64,000 nt of DNA from G963720515 sp963720515. Lineage in GTDB: Bacteria > Actinomycetota > Thermoleophilia > Gaiellales > Gaiellaceae. The notes beneath the pieces are model-generated. The model saw only the letters and a list, made by a program, of their open reading frames with translations, made no database searches and was not told where the DNA came from. Below, in pieces: positions 36,041-44,086 of the stretch. How positions within the stretch are numbered: position 1 is the first letter of the stretch; every line of letters begins with the position of its first letter. The stretch is taken from NCBI GenBank assembly GCA_963720515.1, contig OY970397.1, positions 682,001 through 746,000 of the forward strand, written 5' to 3'. The position numbers and the translations under genes were made by a program.

Positions 36041-36603
36041 CCGTTCCCACGGATCTCGACGCCCGCTTCCGGGCCAAGGCGGCCGCCCAGGGCCTCCTCG
36101 ACGTTGCCTACGACTTCACCGACTCGCCGGTCGGCACGCTGCTTCTCGCTACGACCACGCGCGGCGTCTGCCGGATCTCGTTCGACCCCGAGGCCGAGTC
36201 CGAGCTCGAGCCACTCGCCCGCGAGTTCGGGTCGCGCGTCCTCCGCTCGCCGAAGCCGCTCGACCCGGTTCGCCGGGAGCTCGACGACTACTTCGAGCAC
36301 CGCCGCGATACGTTCGACCTCCCGGTCGACATCACGCCGCTGCCGACGTTCCAGCGCCTCGTCCTCGAGGAGCTCGCACGCGTGCCGTACGGCGAGGTGG
36401 AAACCTACGGCGGCCTCGCCGCGAAGATCGGCAACCCGAAGGCCGCCCGTGCGGTCGGCGGCGCGCTCAACCGGAACCCGGTGCCGATCGTCCTCCCGTG
36501 CCACCGCGTCGTCGGGTCGAACGGCAGCCTGACCGGCTACGCCGGCGGACTCGAGCGGAAGCGCGCGCTCCTCGACCTCGAGGCCGGACGGTTGGGCCTT
36601 TGA
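36037..36603 (+). CDS. ogt: methylated-DNA--protein-cysteine S-methyltransferase
   Basis: Encodes 188 residues. The acceptor Cys155 lies in PIVLPCHRVVGSNG, preceded by PYGEVETYGGLAAKIGNPKAARAVG of the DNA-binding fold. It repairs O6-alkylguanine by suicide methyl transfer. It overlaps the sigma gene by 4 bp, so its expression is tied to that factor. The N-terminal 25 residues before DVAYDFTDSPVGTLLLA are an extension not needed for catalysis. Confidence 0.95.
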   Translation: MTVPTDLDARFRAKAAAQGLLDVAYDFTDSPVGTLLLATTTRGVCRISFDPEAESELEPLAREFGSRVLRSPKPLDPVRRELDDYFEHRRDTFDLPVDITPLPTFQRLVLEELARVPYGEVETYGGLAAKIGNPKAARAVGGALNRNPVPIVLPCHRVVGSNGSLTGYAGGLERKRALLDLEAGRLGL

Positions 36604-36628
36604 CCCCTGGCCGTCCGGGGCTGTCACC

Positions 36629-37111
36629 ATGCCCCGGATGCGCGGCGCGCTCGTCCTCCTGGCGGCCCTCGCCCTCGCCGGCTGCGGAGGCGGGTCGGAC
36701 GCAACCACGGCGGGCGCATCCGGATCGCCCGCGTTCGAACAGGCGAACGCCTCGATCGAGACAGCGAACGGCACGGTCGACCTCGACGTGGAGATCGCCG
36801 AGACCGAGGCGCAACGCGACTTCGGGCTCATGCAGCGGAAGTCGCTCGCGGACGACGCCGGAATGGCGTTTCTCTTCCCAGAGGACGTCTCGGCGACCTT
36901 CTGGATGAAGGACACGCTGATCCCGCTCTCGGTCGCGTTCGCGGACGCGGACGGCACGATCCTCGAGATCCTCGACATGGAGCCGTGCACGGCCGACCCA
37001 TGCCCGACGTACGACCCGGGCGTCCAGTACCGCACGGCGCTCGAGGTGAACAAGGGCGCGTTCGAGCGCCTCGGCGTCGCGCGCGGCGACACGCTCACGA
37101 TCGAGCGCTAG
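36629..37111 (+). CDS. DUF192 lipoprotein
   Basis: Encodes 160 residues. The N-terminus is a lipoprotein signal with lipobox LAGC (Cys19), followed by a Ser/Gly/Thr linker and a DUF192 domain (about 42-160) with LMQRKSL, GMAFLFPE and FWMKDTLIPLSVAF. The protein should be anchored to the outer face of the membrane. The domain's role is unknown. ATG 36629 or 36638 may be the start; neither has a strong ribosome site. Confidence 0.9.
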   Translation: MPRMRGALVLLAALALAGCGGGSDATTAGASGSPAFEQANASIETANGTVDLDVEIAETEAQRDFGLMQRKSLADDAGMAFLFPEDVSATFWMKDTLIPLSVAFADADGTILEILDMEPCTADPCPTYDPGVQYRTALEVNKGAFERLGVARGDTLTIER

Positions 37112-37133
37112 GAATGCAGCGGCGGGACACGCG

Positions 37134-38084
37134 TTGAACCGTCCGATGGCCGCGCTCGAGGTCGAGCTCGTCGGCGCCGGAGGCGAGCCGGTCGACCTCT
37201 GGCGGACGATCCAGTCCCACGGGCTCGTCGACCTCCCGCCCATGCGGATCGACGACGACGCTCGCGCGCTCGAGGTCACGCTCCCGCTCGCACCTGCCCG
37301 GCCGCGGTCTGTGCGCGTCTCGGCAGGGCGGCCCGGCTGGGCGGCGATCGAGGTCGTGGGCCGTGCGCCGAGCGCCCGCGACGCCGAGCGGATCCGCGGG
37401 CTCGTCCGCTACGTCTTACGGCTCGACGCCGACCTCTCCCCGTTCTACGAGCGGGTCGCCGACGACCCGGACCTCGCATGGGCGGCGCGCGGCGCGGGCC
37501 GGATGGTCCGCAATCCGACGGTCTTCGAGGAGGTCGTGAAGACGATCTGCACGACGAACTGCGCCTGGTCGGGAACGGTCCGCATGGTCGGCGCGCTCGT
37601 CCAGCACCTGGGCGAGCCAGCGCCCGACGCGCCCAGCGACGGCCCGCTCGGCCGCGTCTTTCCGACGCCCGCCGCGATGGCCGGCGCGAGCCTCGACTTC
37701 TACCGCGACACCGTCCGTGCCGGGTACCGCGGGGCCTACCTGCGCTCGCTCGCCGAGTCGGTCGCGACCAGCGCGCTCGACCTCGAGGCGCTCGGGCGGG
37801 CGACGCCGGACGAGCTCACGGACGACCAGGTCGCGGAGGAGCTCCTCGCGCTGCCCGGCGTCGGCCCGTATGCCGCCGCCCACGTGATGATGCTGCTCGG
37901 CCGACACTCGCGCCTCGTGCTCGACTCGTGGACACGGCCCACGTACGTCCGCCTCACGGGAGGCCGCGCGAAGAAGGACGCGACGATCGAACGCCGCTTC
38001 CGCCGCTACGGCCCCTGGGCCGGCCTCGCCTTCTGGCTCTACATCACGCGGGACTGGGTCGCCGATCACGACCCCACGCGCTGA
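37134..38084 (+). CDS. HhH-GPD DNA glycosylase (AlkA/OGG-like)
   Basis: Encodes 316 residues. The helix-hairpin-helix LLALPGVGPYAAAHVMMLLG (about 240-260) is followed by the conserved Asp in LVLDSWTRPTY. VFEEVVKTICTTNCAWSGTVRMV resembles the first helix of AlkA/OGG-type glycosylases. It should excise damaged bases; substrate range is open. It is near ogt, suggesting an alkylation-repair neighbourhood. TTG 37134 or ATG 37146 is the start. Confidence 0.85.
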   Translation: MNRPMAALEVELVGAGGEPVDLWRTIQSHGLVDLPPMRIDDDARALEVTLPLAPARPRSVRVSAGRPGWAAIEVVGRAPSARDAERIRGLVRYVLRLDADLSPFYERVADDPDLAWAARGAGRMVRNPTVFEEVVKTICTTNCAWSGTVRMVGALVQHLGEPAPDAPSDGPLGRVFPTPAAMAGASLDFYRDTVRAGYRGAYLRSLAESVATSALDLEALGRATPDELTDDQVAEELLALPGVGPYAAAHVMMLLGRHSRLVLDSWTRPTYVRLTGGRAKKDATIERRFRRYGPWAGLAFWLYITRDWVADHDPTR

Positions 38085-38120
38085 CGAACTCCTCGCACCT
38101 CGCTGCTAGATTCGGGCTCG

Positions 38121-39128
38121 TTGCATTGCGCACGCACACTGCTGCCGGCGCTCCTCGCCCCGCTCGTTCTCGCGACGGGCGCCGCCTCGTCGCCTAGCTC
38201 GCAGCCGACATCTGCGGCGACCGTCTGCGCGGCGCCGTGCGTGGTGAACATCGTCAAGCCCGGCACCGGCGGCGGGACGGTCGTCGGCCCGGCGGTCGAG
38301 ATCGACTGCGGCCCGACGTGCAGCGGGGGCGCCGAGTACGGCACCGAGGTCGTCCTGACGGCGACGCCGGGCGTCGGCTCCGTCTTCACGGGCTGGTCGG
38401 GCGACTGCGACTGGGTCCAGGGCGCCGAATGCCACTTCACGATGTTCTTCGCCCGCCAGCTCGCGGCAGTGTTCGACGCGGGCGGCGGCCCGCCGACGCC
38501 GATCGACAACCCGCCGCCGGTCGGGCCTCCGCCGCCTGATCCGCACGCGCCTCCACCCCCTCCGCCGCCGCCGCCCCCACCTGGGACTCCGCCTCCGCCG
38601 GTTCTCCCGCCGTCCGTCCCGCCGCCGGGAGCCTGCACGATCGTCGGCACCGCAGGTGACGACGAGCTGAACGCCACCCGCGTGGACGACGTGATCTGCG
38701 GGCTCGGCGGCCACGACCACATCCACGCCGGTGCGGGGTCGGACATCGTGTACGGCGGCACGGGTGACGACGAGATCGAGCTCGGCATCGGGCGCATGAA
38801 GGTCTTCGCAGGTGCGGGCGACGACGTCGTCATCGGCGGCTCGGGCAACGACGAGATCCACGGAGGCGACGGCGCCGACCGGATGCTCGGCGGCAAGGGA
38901 AACGACGTCATCTTCGGCGACCGCGGCAACGACCTCCTGAGGGGCGGCGACGGCGCCGACCGGCTCACCGGCGGCACGGGAGCCGACAGGCTCCTCGGCG
39001 GGCCGGGCGCAGACGTGTTCCGGACGGCCGACAAGACCCGTGATCGGGCCAACGGCGGTCCGGGCCGAGACACGGTCTACGGCGACAAGCGCGACACGAT
39101 CACCCTGGTCGAACGACGCCGCCTCTGA
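38121..39128 (+). CDS. secreted RTX-repeat protein with poly-Pro linker
   Basis: Encodes 335 residues. A signal peptide (about 1-33) is followed by a beta-repeat domain with GTGGGTVVGPAVEIDCG and VFTGWSGDCDW (resembling bacterial InlB-like repeats), a proline-rich linker (about 130-170) and hemolysin-type Ca2+-binding nonapeptides (GGTGADRLLGGPGADVF) to the end. Ca2+ should fold the last domain outside the cell. The start is TTG 38121, 8 nt after TAGATT. No type I secretion genes are nearby. Its stop overlaps the convergent zinc-ribbon gene by one base. Confidence 0.82.
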   Translation: MHCARTLLPALLAPLVLATGAASSPSSQPTSAATVCAAPCVVNIVKPGTGGGTVVGPAVEIDCGPTCSGGAEYGTEVVLTATPGVGSVFTGWSGDCDWVQGAECHFTMFFARQLAAVFDAGGGPPTPIDNPPPVGPPPPDPHAPPPPPPPPPPPGTPPPPVLPPSVPPPGACTIVGTAGDDELNATRVDDVICGLGGHDHIHAGAGSDIVYGGTGDDEIELGIGRMKVFAGAGDDVVIGGSGNDEIHGGDGADRMLGGKGNDVIFGDRGNDLLRGGDGADRLTGGTGADRLLGGPGADVFRTADKTRDRANGGPGRDTVYGDKRDTITLVERRRL

Positions 39129-39274
39129 TCAGGCCGCGTCGGTCGGCATCTCACACTCCTCGCCAGCCTCACCCTCGCAGCAGCCGAGCTTGAACCGGCA
39201 ACGTGGGCACTGCCACGTCTGATGGCGCCAGTCCATCGCCGCGCCGCAGCGCAGGCACCGCTCAGGCTCGGTCA
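39128..39274 (-). CDS. 48-residue zinc-ribbon protein
   Basis: A short frame from ATG 39274 to the TGA at 39128-39130. It has CLRC (Cys7, Cys10) and CPRC (Cys23, Cys26), typical zinc-ribbon knuckles, followed by LGCCEGEAGEEC. The start falls before, and the stop exactly at, the convergent RTX stop, sharing TGATCA. Paired knuckles in such a short frame are unlikely by chance. Family and partner are unknown. Confidence 0.6.
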
Positions 39275-39286
39275 TCGCGGACGAGG

Positions 39287-39610
39287 CTAGTCGCGCCCGC
39301 GGACGACCGGGATCGTGTCCGCGAGCGGCTCGAGGGCGCCCGCCGTCGGCTTGAGCGTCCCGGTCTCGAGGCCCGTCACGATCTCCGCCGCGAGCACCGC
39401 CGCCTCGCGCTCGTGCTGAGGCTCGAGGAGCGTGTTCAGCGCCGCCACCACCTCGCCGCCCTCGTGCAGCGTCAACGCGACCGTGTCGAGGTCGGCATCA
39501 GGCAGGTAGCCGTCCTCGGACACGCCGACGCGCACGGTGAACAGACGGCCGTCCGCGGACATGGCGGTTCGTTCCACTGGGGTGTCGCGCAGTGTCACGA
39601 CGGCCAACAT
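39287..39610 (-). CDS. hypothetical protein
   Basis: Encodes 107 residues with no recognised motif. The N-terminus may really begin at Met17 (MSADGRLFTVRVGVSEDG). The centre is hydrophilic, predicted mixed alpha/beta, without membrane segments. ATG 39610 has GGAG upstream. It follows the YcnI gene on the same strand but is separated by a terminator hairpin. Confidence 0.55.
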   Translation of the reverse strand: MLAVVTLRDTPVERTAMSADGRLFTVRVGVSEDGYLPDADLDTVALTLHEGGEVVAALNTLLEPQHEREAAVLAAEIVTGLETGTLKPTAGALEPLADTIPVVRGRD

Positions 39611-39629
39611 TCCCGGCGCTCCGGGCCGA

Positions 39630-39668
39630 AAAACGCGGGAAGGCCGGGCGGCGAGCGCCCGCCCGGCC
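39630..39668 (-). terminator. intrinsic terminator of the YcnI-like gene
   Basis: On the minus strand a perfect 9-bp stem (39660-39668 with 39642-39650, GGCCGGGCG/CGCCCGGCC) is followed by TTCCCGCGTTTTT. It lies right after the YcnI stop, as expected for a rho-independent terminator. Confidence 0.8.
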
Positions 39669-39676
39669 CAGGCGCG

Positions 39677-40429
39677 CTATGTCTTGCGCTGCCGGTAGAG
39701 CACCAGGCCGAGCGCCGCGAGGCCCGCGGCGAGCCCGGCGATGCCGAAGATGAGCGCGAGCGTCGTCTCGGTATCGGAGTCCTCGTCCTCACCGGTCTCG
39801 GACGCCGCCTCGGCGGACGTCGTCGGGACCGGTGCGGGCTCGGCGCCCGTCGTCTCGGTGCCGGCCGTGCCGGTCGCAGGCGCCGGCTCGGTGCTCCCGG
39901 AGGAACTCGTGGACGTGTCGCCGCCCGCGGCGACCACCGTGAGCTGCGCGGCCGGCTCGTCGGAGTCCTCGGGGCCGATCCAGCGCACGACGTTTCCGTC
40001 CGAGTACGTCTGCACGACGGGGAACTGGATCGCGCCGGCGTCCTCGGGCGCGGCGAAGCTCATGCCGAACTCCTGGAACTCGCCCGGCTTGATCTCGCCG
40101 CCTTGCCACGTCACCGTGTCGATCCGCTCGGTCACTTGGTTGCCGTCGTCGTCGGTGATCGGCGTGGCGAGCTTCACCGTCTTCACCGTGCGCGTCCACC
40201 CCTGCACCGGCTGGAAGCTGGCGACCGGGACGCTCTCGGGGAACTTCACCACGATCTTGACCGTGGAGGCGTCCGCCTCCTCGTTCGGGACGAGAAGGGC
40301 GAAGCGGCCCTCGGTCCCGGCCGTCGCCTCCTCCGGGCTGAGCTCGACGTGCGCGGCGGCCGCCGGGGCGAGCGCGAGCGCCGCGAGAAGCGTTCCGAGC
40401 GCGACACGCGAAGCGGTGCGAAACGTCAT
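39677..40429 (-). CDS. YcnI-like (DUF1775) copper-handling membrane protein
   Basis: Encodes 250 residues. A signal peptide ends at AAAHVELSP, so the mature protein would begin with His, the known copper ligand of YcnI-like domains. The DUF1775 domain spans about 27-165, then an acidic/Thr-rich stretch and a C-terminal membrane segment (about 222-244) with RQRKT. It faces outside and probably binds Cu. AGGAGGA precedes ATG 40429. No cop genes lie beside it. Confidence 0.88.
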   Translation of the reverse strand: MTFRTASRVALGTLLAALALAPAAAAHVELSPEEATAGTEGRFALLVPNEEADASTVKIVVKFPESVPVASFQPVQGWTRTVKTVKLATPITDDDGNQVTERIDTVTWQGGEIKPGEFQEFGMSFAAPEDAGAIQFPVVQTYSDGNVVRWIGPEDSDEPAAQLTVVAAGGDTSTSSSGSTEPAPATGTAGTETTGAEPAPVPTTSAEAASETGEDEDSDTETTLALIFGIAGLAAGLAALGLVLYRQRKT

Positions 40430-40499
40430 GAGATTCCTCCTGGCTCGATGCTCGAGCAGCCCGCCGGCTGCCGTGGAGATCGTACGCGCCGCGCCCCGG

Positions 40500-41243
40500 T
40501 TACTGCCCGGCGAGCGCGGCGGTCATCTCGGGCGGGCGCACCGCATCCAGCTCGAGGAAGCGCTCGTAGTCGGCCAGGTTCTTCTCGGCGCAGTCGTGGG
40601 CGCCGGGCACGGCGTCGGCGCCTTCGGGCAGGTCGAACGGGAAAAACGACGTGGCCGGGAGGTGCGGAACGGCGACGATCGCGGTCCCGGCCGGGAGCGG
40701 CTCGCCGGCGGCGTCGTGGCGCAGGGCGACGTCGAGCGCGTAGAGGCGGCTCCCCTCCGCCGCCTTCAACTGCGGCACGTGCATCCGCATGAGGAAGCGG
40801 TCGGCGGTTCCGGCGGGGATCTGCTGGCTCAGGTCGACGTCCACCGTGTCGCCCTTCGCCGGATCGACCGGAAGCTCCACCTCGTACGCGGCGGACGGCG
40901 GGAGCGCCGCGCCCTGGACGCACGGTCCAATGAGCTCGAAGTCCCGCACCGTGAGCACCGCGCCGGTGACGACCGAGACCGCGTCGCCGATGTTCCGGAC
41001 GCTCACGTCGATCGCCGGAGCGTCCGGCCCGCTCGTCGCCGCGAGGTCGACGACCTCGAGCACCTCGTCCCGCGTCGTCACGCTCACCGTCGTCGAGCCG
41101 CCGCCGTCGTCACCGGAGGCTCCCGTCACGCGCGGGACGACGATCGCCGTTACGACGGCGACGACCACGGGTGCGACGAACATCGCGAGCTTCTTCTCGA
41201 GCGAGATCTCGCGCCACTGCTTTCTCGTGCGCTCGAACGGCAC
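40500..41243 (-). CDS. single-pass membrane protein of unknown function
   Basis: Encodes 247 residues. A basic head FERTRKQWREISLEKKLA precedes one membrane segment (about 21-39, AMFVAPVVVAVVTAIVVP), and the rest is an extracellular beta-rich region with few cysteines (CVQG, HDCAEK). It may be a receptor or assembly factor; I recognise no family. GTG 41243 is the likely start. It lies 70 bp upstream of the YcnI gene on the same strand. Confidence 0.6.
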   Translation of the reverse strand: MPFERTRKQWREISLEKKLAMFVAPVVVAVVTAIVVPRVTGASGDDGGGSTTVSVTTRDEVLEVVDLAATSGPDAPAIDVSVRNIGDAVSVVTGAVLTVRDFELIGPCVQGAALPPSAAYEVELPVDPAKGDTVDVDLSQQIPAGTADRFLMRMHVPQLKAAEGSRLYALDVALRHDAAGEPLPAGTAIVAVPHLPATSFFPFDLPEGADAVPGAHDCAEKNLADYERFLELDAVRPPEMTAALAGQ

Positions 41244-41308
41244 CGGCCACCTGCGGCGTTGGCAAACGGGCTCGTCCGACTTTGCACCCGCGCCGCCGCG
41301 AGCGCAAG

Positions 41309-42013
41309 TCAACCGGCGGTGCGGACGAGCTGGTACCCGACGCCCCAGACGTTCAAGACGTAGTCGGGCTCGGCGCCGTCGTTCAGCTTGCGGCGGAGCC
41401 GGCTCGCGTGCGAGTCGAGCGTGCGTGTCCGGCCGCGCGACTGGAAGCCCCAGACGTCGCGCAGGAGCTCGTCCTTCAGGAAGACGCGCTCGGGCTCGGC
41501 GGCGAGCGCCGTCAGGAGGTCGTACTCCTTCGCCGAGAGGTGGACGCGCCGCCCGGCGACGCGGACGACGCGCGACGCGAGGTCGATCGTGAGCTCGCGG
41601 ATCGCCACCATGCGGACACGCCTCCCGTTCGCGCGGCGCAGGACGGCGCGCATCCGCGCGACGAGCTCCTCGTAGACGAACGGCTTCGGAACGTAGTCGT
41701 CGCAGCCGCGCGCGAAGCCCCGGACGCGGTCGGCCGGGTCGGCGCGCGAGCTCACGATGATGACCGGCACGTCGCGGTTCCACGACCGGCCCGGCTCGCC
41801 GTTCCGCAGCCGTCCGCAGACCTCGAAGCCCGAGCCGTCGGGGAGCACGGCGTCCAGGAGCACGAGATCCGGGGCCGCCTCCTCGCAGAGCGTGAGCGCG
41901 GCGGTTCCCGCGTCGGCCGCGAGCACCTCGAAGCCGTCCGCGACGAGCTGCCGCTCCAGGAACGCCCGGACGGGCGCCTCCCGCTCGACCACCAGCACCG
42001 CCTCTCCTGCCAT
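41309..42013 (-). CDS. OmpR/PhoB-family response regulator
   Basis: Encodes 234 residues. The receiver domain has the phospho-Asp in LVLLDAVLPDG and Lys in YVPKPF; the C-terminal winged helix (about 135-234) ends with VLNVWGVGYQLV. It should bind DNA as a dimer after phosphorylation. No histidine kinase lies next to it. ATG 42013 is preceded by TACGGT with a 6-nt gap, consistent with a leaderless mRNA. Confidence 0.9.
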   Translation of the reverse strand: MAGEAVLVVEREAPVRAFLERQLVADGFEVLAADAGTAALTLCEEAAPDLVLLDAVLPDGSGFEVCGRLRNGEPGRSWNRDVPVIIVSSRADPADRVRGFARGCDDYVPKPFVYEELVARMRAVLRRANGRRVRMVAIRELTIDLASRVVRVAGRRVHLSAKEYDLLTALAAEPERVFLKDELLRDVWGFQSRGRTRTLDSHASRLRRKLNDGAEPDYVLNVWGVGYQLVRTAG

Positions 42014-42122
42014 GCCACGACCGTAGCCCGGGCCCGGGGCGGCAGCCAGATGTCCTTTGGCGCGGAATCGTGCCAACGAATCCGCAGGGTTCTCGACAGG
42101 TGGTCGCCGCGGCCGCGGCGGC

Positions 42123-42446
42123 TCAGGACCAGATCGCGTTCAGCGCGCCGCTCGCCAGGGCGACGACGAGGAAGGCGATCGCGAGCGTCACGTGGCCGGT
42201 GTCCGCGAGCATCGCCGCCGCCGCGACCCAGACCCCGAGCTCGATCGCGAGGCGCGCCGGGTGCGGGAGATCGATCCGCCGCTTCGGCGCGACGAACGCG
42301 CCCCACACGACGATGACCGCGAGCGGCGCGGCGACCGCCAGCATCCAGGGAACGACGCCCGAGCCGGTCGTGGCGCCCCAGTAGGCGGCGATCGCGAGCG
42401 CCGCCAGCTCGAGCGCGAAGCGGAGGGCGAGGTTCGCGGGCTTCAT
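42123..42446 (-). CDS. YrdB family (DUF2568) membrane protein
   Basis: Encodes 107 residues with four hydrophobic segments. The pattern NLALRFALELAALAIAAYWG, WGAFVAPKRR and ARLAIELGVW matches YrdB/DUF2568 small membrane proteins, whose function is unknown. It follows the subtilase gene on the same strand beyond a perfect hairpin. Confidence 0.82.
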   Translation of the reverse strand: MKPANLALRFALELAALAIAAYWGATTGSGVVPWMLAVAAPLAVIVVWGAFVAPKRRIDLPHPARLAIELGVWVAAAAMLADTGHVTLAIAFLVVALASGALNAIWS

Positions 42447-42456
42447 CGGCGCCGGT

Positions 42457-42487
42457 GTGGGCGGGCCCCAGGTACGGGCCCGCCCAC
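42457..42487 (-). terminator. strong hairpin after the subtilase
   Basis: A perfect 12-bp stem GTGGGCGGGCCC (42457-42468) / GGGCCCGCCCAC (42476-42487) with a 7-nt loop lies 12 bp past the subtilase stop. There is no U-tract on the minus strand, so it may be a U-less terminator or an RNA-stabilising end. Confidence 0.65.
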
Positions 42488-42498
42488 GAGAGGTCGAG

Positions 42499-44001
42499 CT
42501 AGTTCGAGACCGCGGCGAGGGCGTTCACGATGCCCTTGCCGTACCAGCCGTTGTTGTTCGTCCCGCCCTGGCACGTCTGCGGCGCGCCGTTGTTCACGGA
42601 CGGGAACGGTGCGTAGAGCGCCAGCTCCGCCGCGCTCGGGCACGCGTGCGCGTCGGCGGTCTGCTCGATGATCCCCTGGACCCGTCCCGGGCTCAGCCCG
42701 TTCGCCGAGGTGCCGAAGCGGCTGATGACGAGGGCAGCGAGGCCCGCTACGTGCGGCGAGGCCATCGACGTCCCCTGAAGCCAGCAGTAGAGAGCCGTCG
42801 GGTAGGTCGGGTCACCGGTCGCCTGCGTCACGCCGCGGGCGCACGGGAAGCCGGCCGGGTACGTCGAGAGGACGCGTCCCTGTCCGAAGTCGGTCGTCTG
42901 CTGGAGGATCCGGTCGCCGCCGGGAGCGGCGACGTCCGTGATGCCTGCCCCGCCGTAGTTCGAGTAGTACGACTTCATCCGCTGGACGCCGGTCGCGCTG
43001 ACTCCGATCACGCCGGGCAGGTTGCCCGGGATGATGTCGCAGGCGCCGTTCACCGGACGCACTTCCTCCGAGCCGGGCGGGAAGTCCGGGCTCGTGGCGT
43101 CCTGCGTCGGATGCGCGAGGTCGTCGCTGAAGTTGCCGTCCGCCGCGACGATCGTCACGCCGTTGCGCTGGGCGTAGTTGACCGCCCGCGACTCGGCCTG
43201 CCAGATCGCCCGCTGCTCCGGATGCTGCTTGCAGTTGAAGAGCCACGGGTCGGCGAAGTAGCTGTTGTTCGTCACGTCGAAGCCGTGCGAGCCGGCCCAC
43301 ATGAACGCGCAGATCACGGCCTCCGGGAAGAAGTACCCGTCCGCGTTCCCTGCCTTGATCCCCGCAACCTTCACGTTGGGCGCGACGCCGACGATGCCCT
43401 GGCCGTTCGACGCGGCCGCGATCGTGCCGGCGGTGTGCGTCCCGTGGCCGTTGTCGTCGTTCGCCGCCACGGCGCCCGGAATCGGCACGCCGCCGATGCA
43501 GCTCGCGCTGCTAGCGGCGTCGACGTTCGCCCGGAGGTCCGGATGGCGCCAGTCGAGGCCCGTGTCGATGTCGCCCACGAGCACCGCGGGGCTCCCGCCC
43601 GTGATCGCGTGCGCCTCGGGCGCCGAGATCTGCCGCATGTCCCACTGGAGCGGGCTGAACGTGTCCGAGTCGGTCGCCGGCGAGTTCGGGAGGTCGCCCG
43701 GGTTCCCGGCCGCCTCCGAGTCGGTCAGCCGGACGCCCATGCCCGTCGTGGACGCGACGCTGTCCACGGACGCGTCGACCGCGGCCAGGCTCTGCGCGAA
43801 CGACGGACTGCCCGAGCTCACGATGGCCACGCCGATCGCGTCGTACGAGTAGACGACCGACCCGCCCGCCTGGGCGATGGCCTTCGCCGCCTTCGGCGAG
43901 GTCGCGTTTCCCTTGTAGAGGACGATGTAGTTGGTCGCGCTCGCCGTCGACGCGCACGCCAGAGCGGCGATCGCGACAAGCAAGATCACGCATCTGCGCA
44001 T
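42499..44001 (-). CDS. secreted S8 subtilisin-like protease
   Basis: Encodes 500 residues. A signal peptide (1-22) and an I9-like propeptide region precede the catalytic domain with Asp146 (VGDIDTGLDWRHPD), His186 (NGHGTHTAG) and Ser412 (QGTSMASPHVAG). Several paired cysteines suggest extracellular disulfides. It should be secreted via Sec and self-activated. GAAGGGGTGAGAG precedes ATG 44001. Confidence 0.94.
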   Translation of the reverse strand: MRRCVILLVAIAALACASTASATNYIVLYKGNATSPKAAKAIAQAGGSVVYSYDAIGVAIVSSGSPSFAQSLAAVDASVDSVASTTGMGVRLTDSEAAGNPGDLPNSPATDSDTFSPLQWDMRQISAPEAHAITGGSPAVLVGDIDTGLDWRHPDLRANVDAASSASCIGGVPIPGAVAANDDNGHGTHTAGTIAAASNGQGIVGVAPNVKVAGIKAGNADGYFFPEAVICAFMWAGSHGFDVTNNSYFADPWLFNCKQHPEQRAIWQAESRAVNYAQRNGVTIVAADGNFSDDLAHPTQDATSPDFPPGSEEVRPVNGACDIIPGNLPGVIGVSATGVQRMKSYYSNYGGAGITDVAAPGGDRILQQTTDFGQGRVLSTYPAGFPCARGVTQATGDPTYPTALYCWLQGTSMASPHVAGLAALVISRFGTSANGLSPGRVQGIIEQTADAHACPSAAELALYAPFPSVNNGAPQTCQGGTNNNGWYGKGIVNALAAVSN

Positions 44002-44037
44002 CTCTCACCCCTTCCCCTCGTGTGGAATACGCCGGGC

Positions 44038-44067
44038 ACCATACTCCTCGGCGTCCACAATTGTCAG
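44038..44067 (-). promoter_or_regulatory. subtilase promoter
   Basis: On the minus strand CTGACA (complement of 44062-44067) and TATGGT (complement of 44038-44043) are separated by 18 bp, about 37 bp upstream of the subtilase ATG. It resembles a housekeeping sigma promoter and, unlike many genes here, belongs to a gene with a leader and ribosome site. Confidence 0.5.
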
Positions 44068-44086
44068 CAGGTGCTGGGGGACTTGG

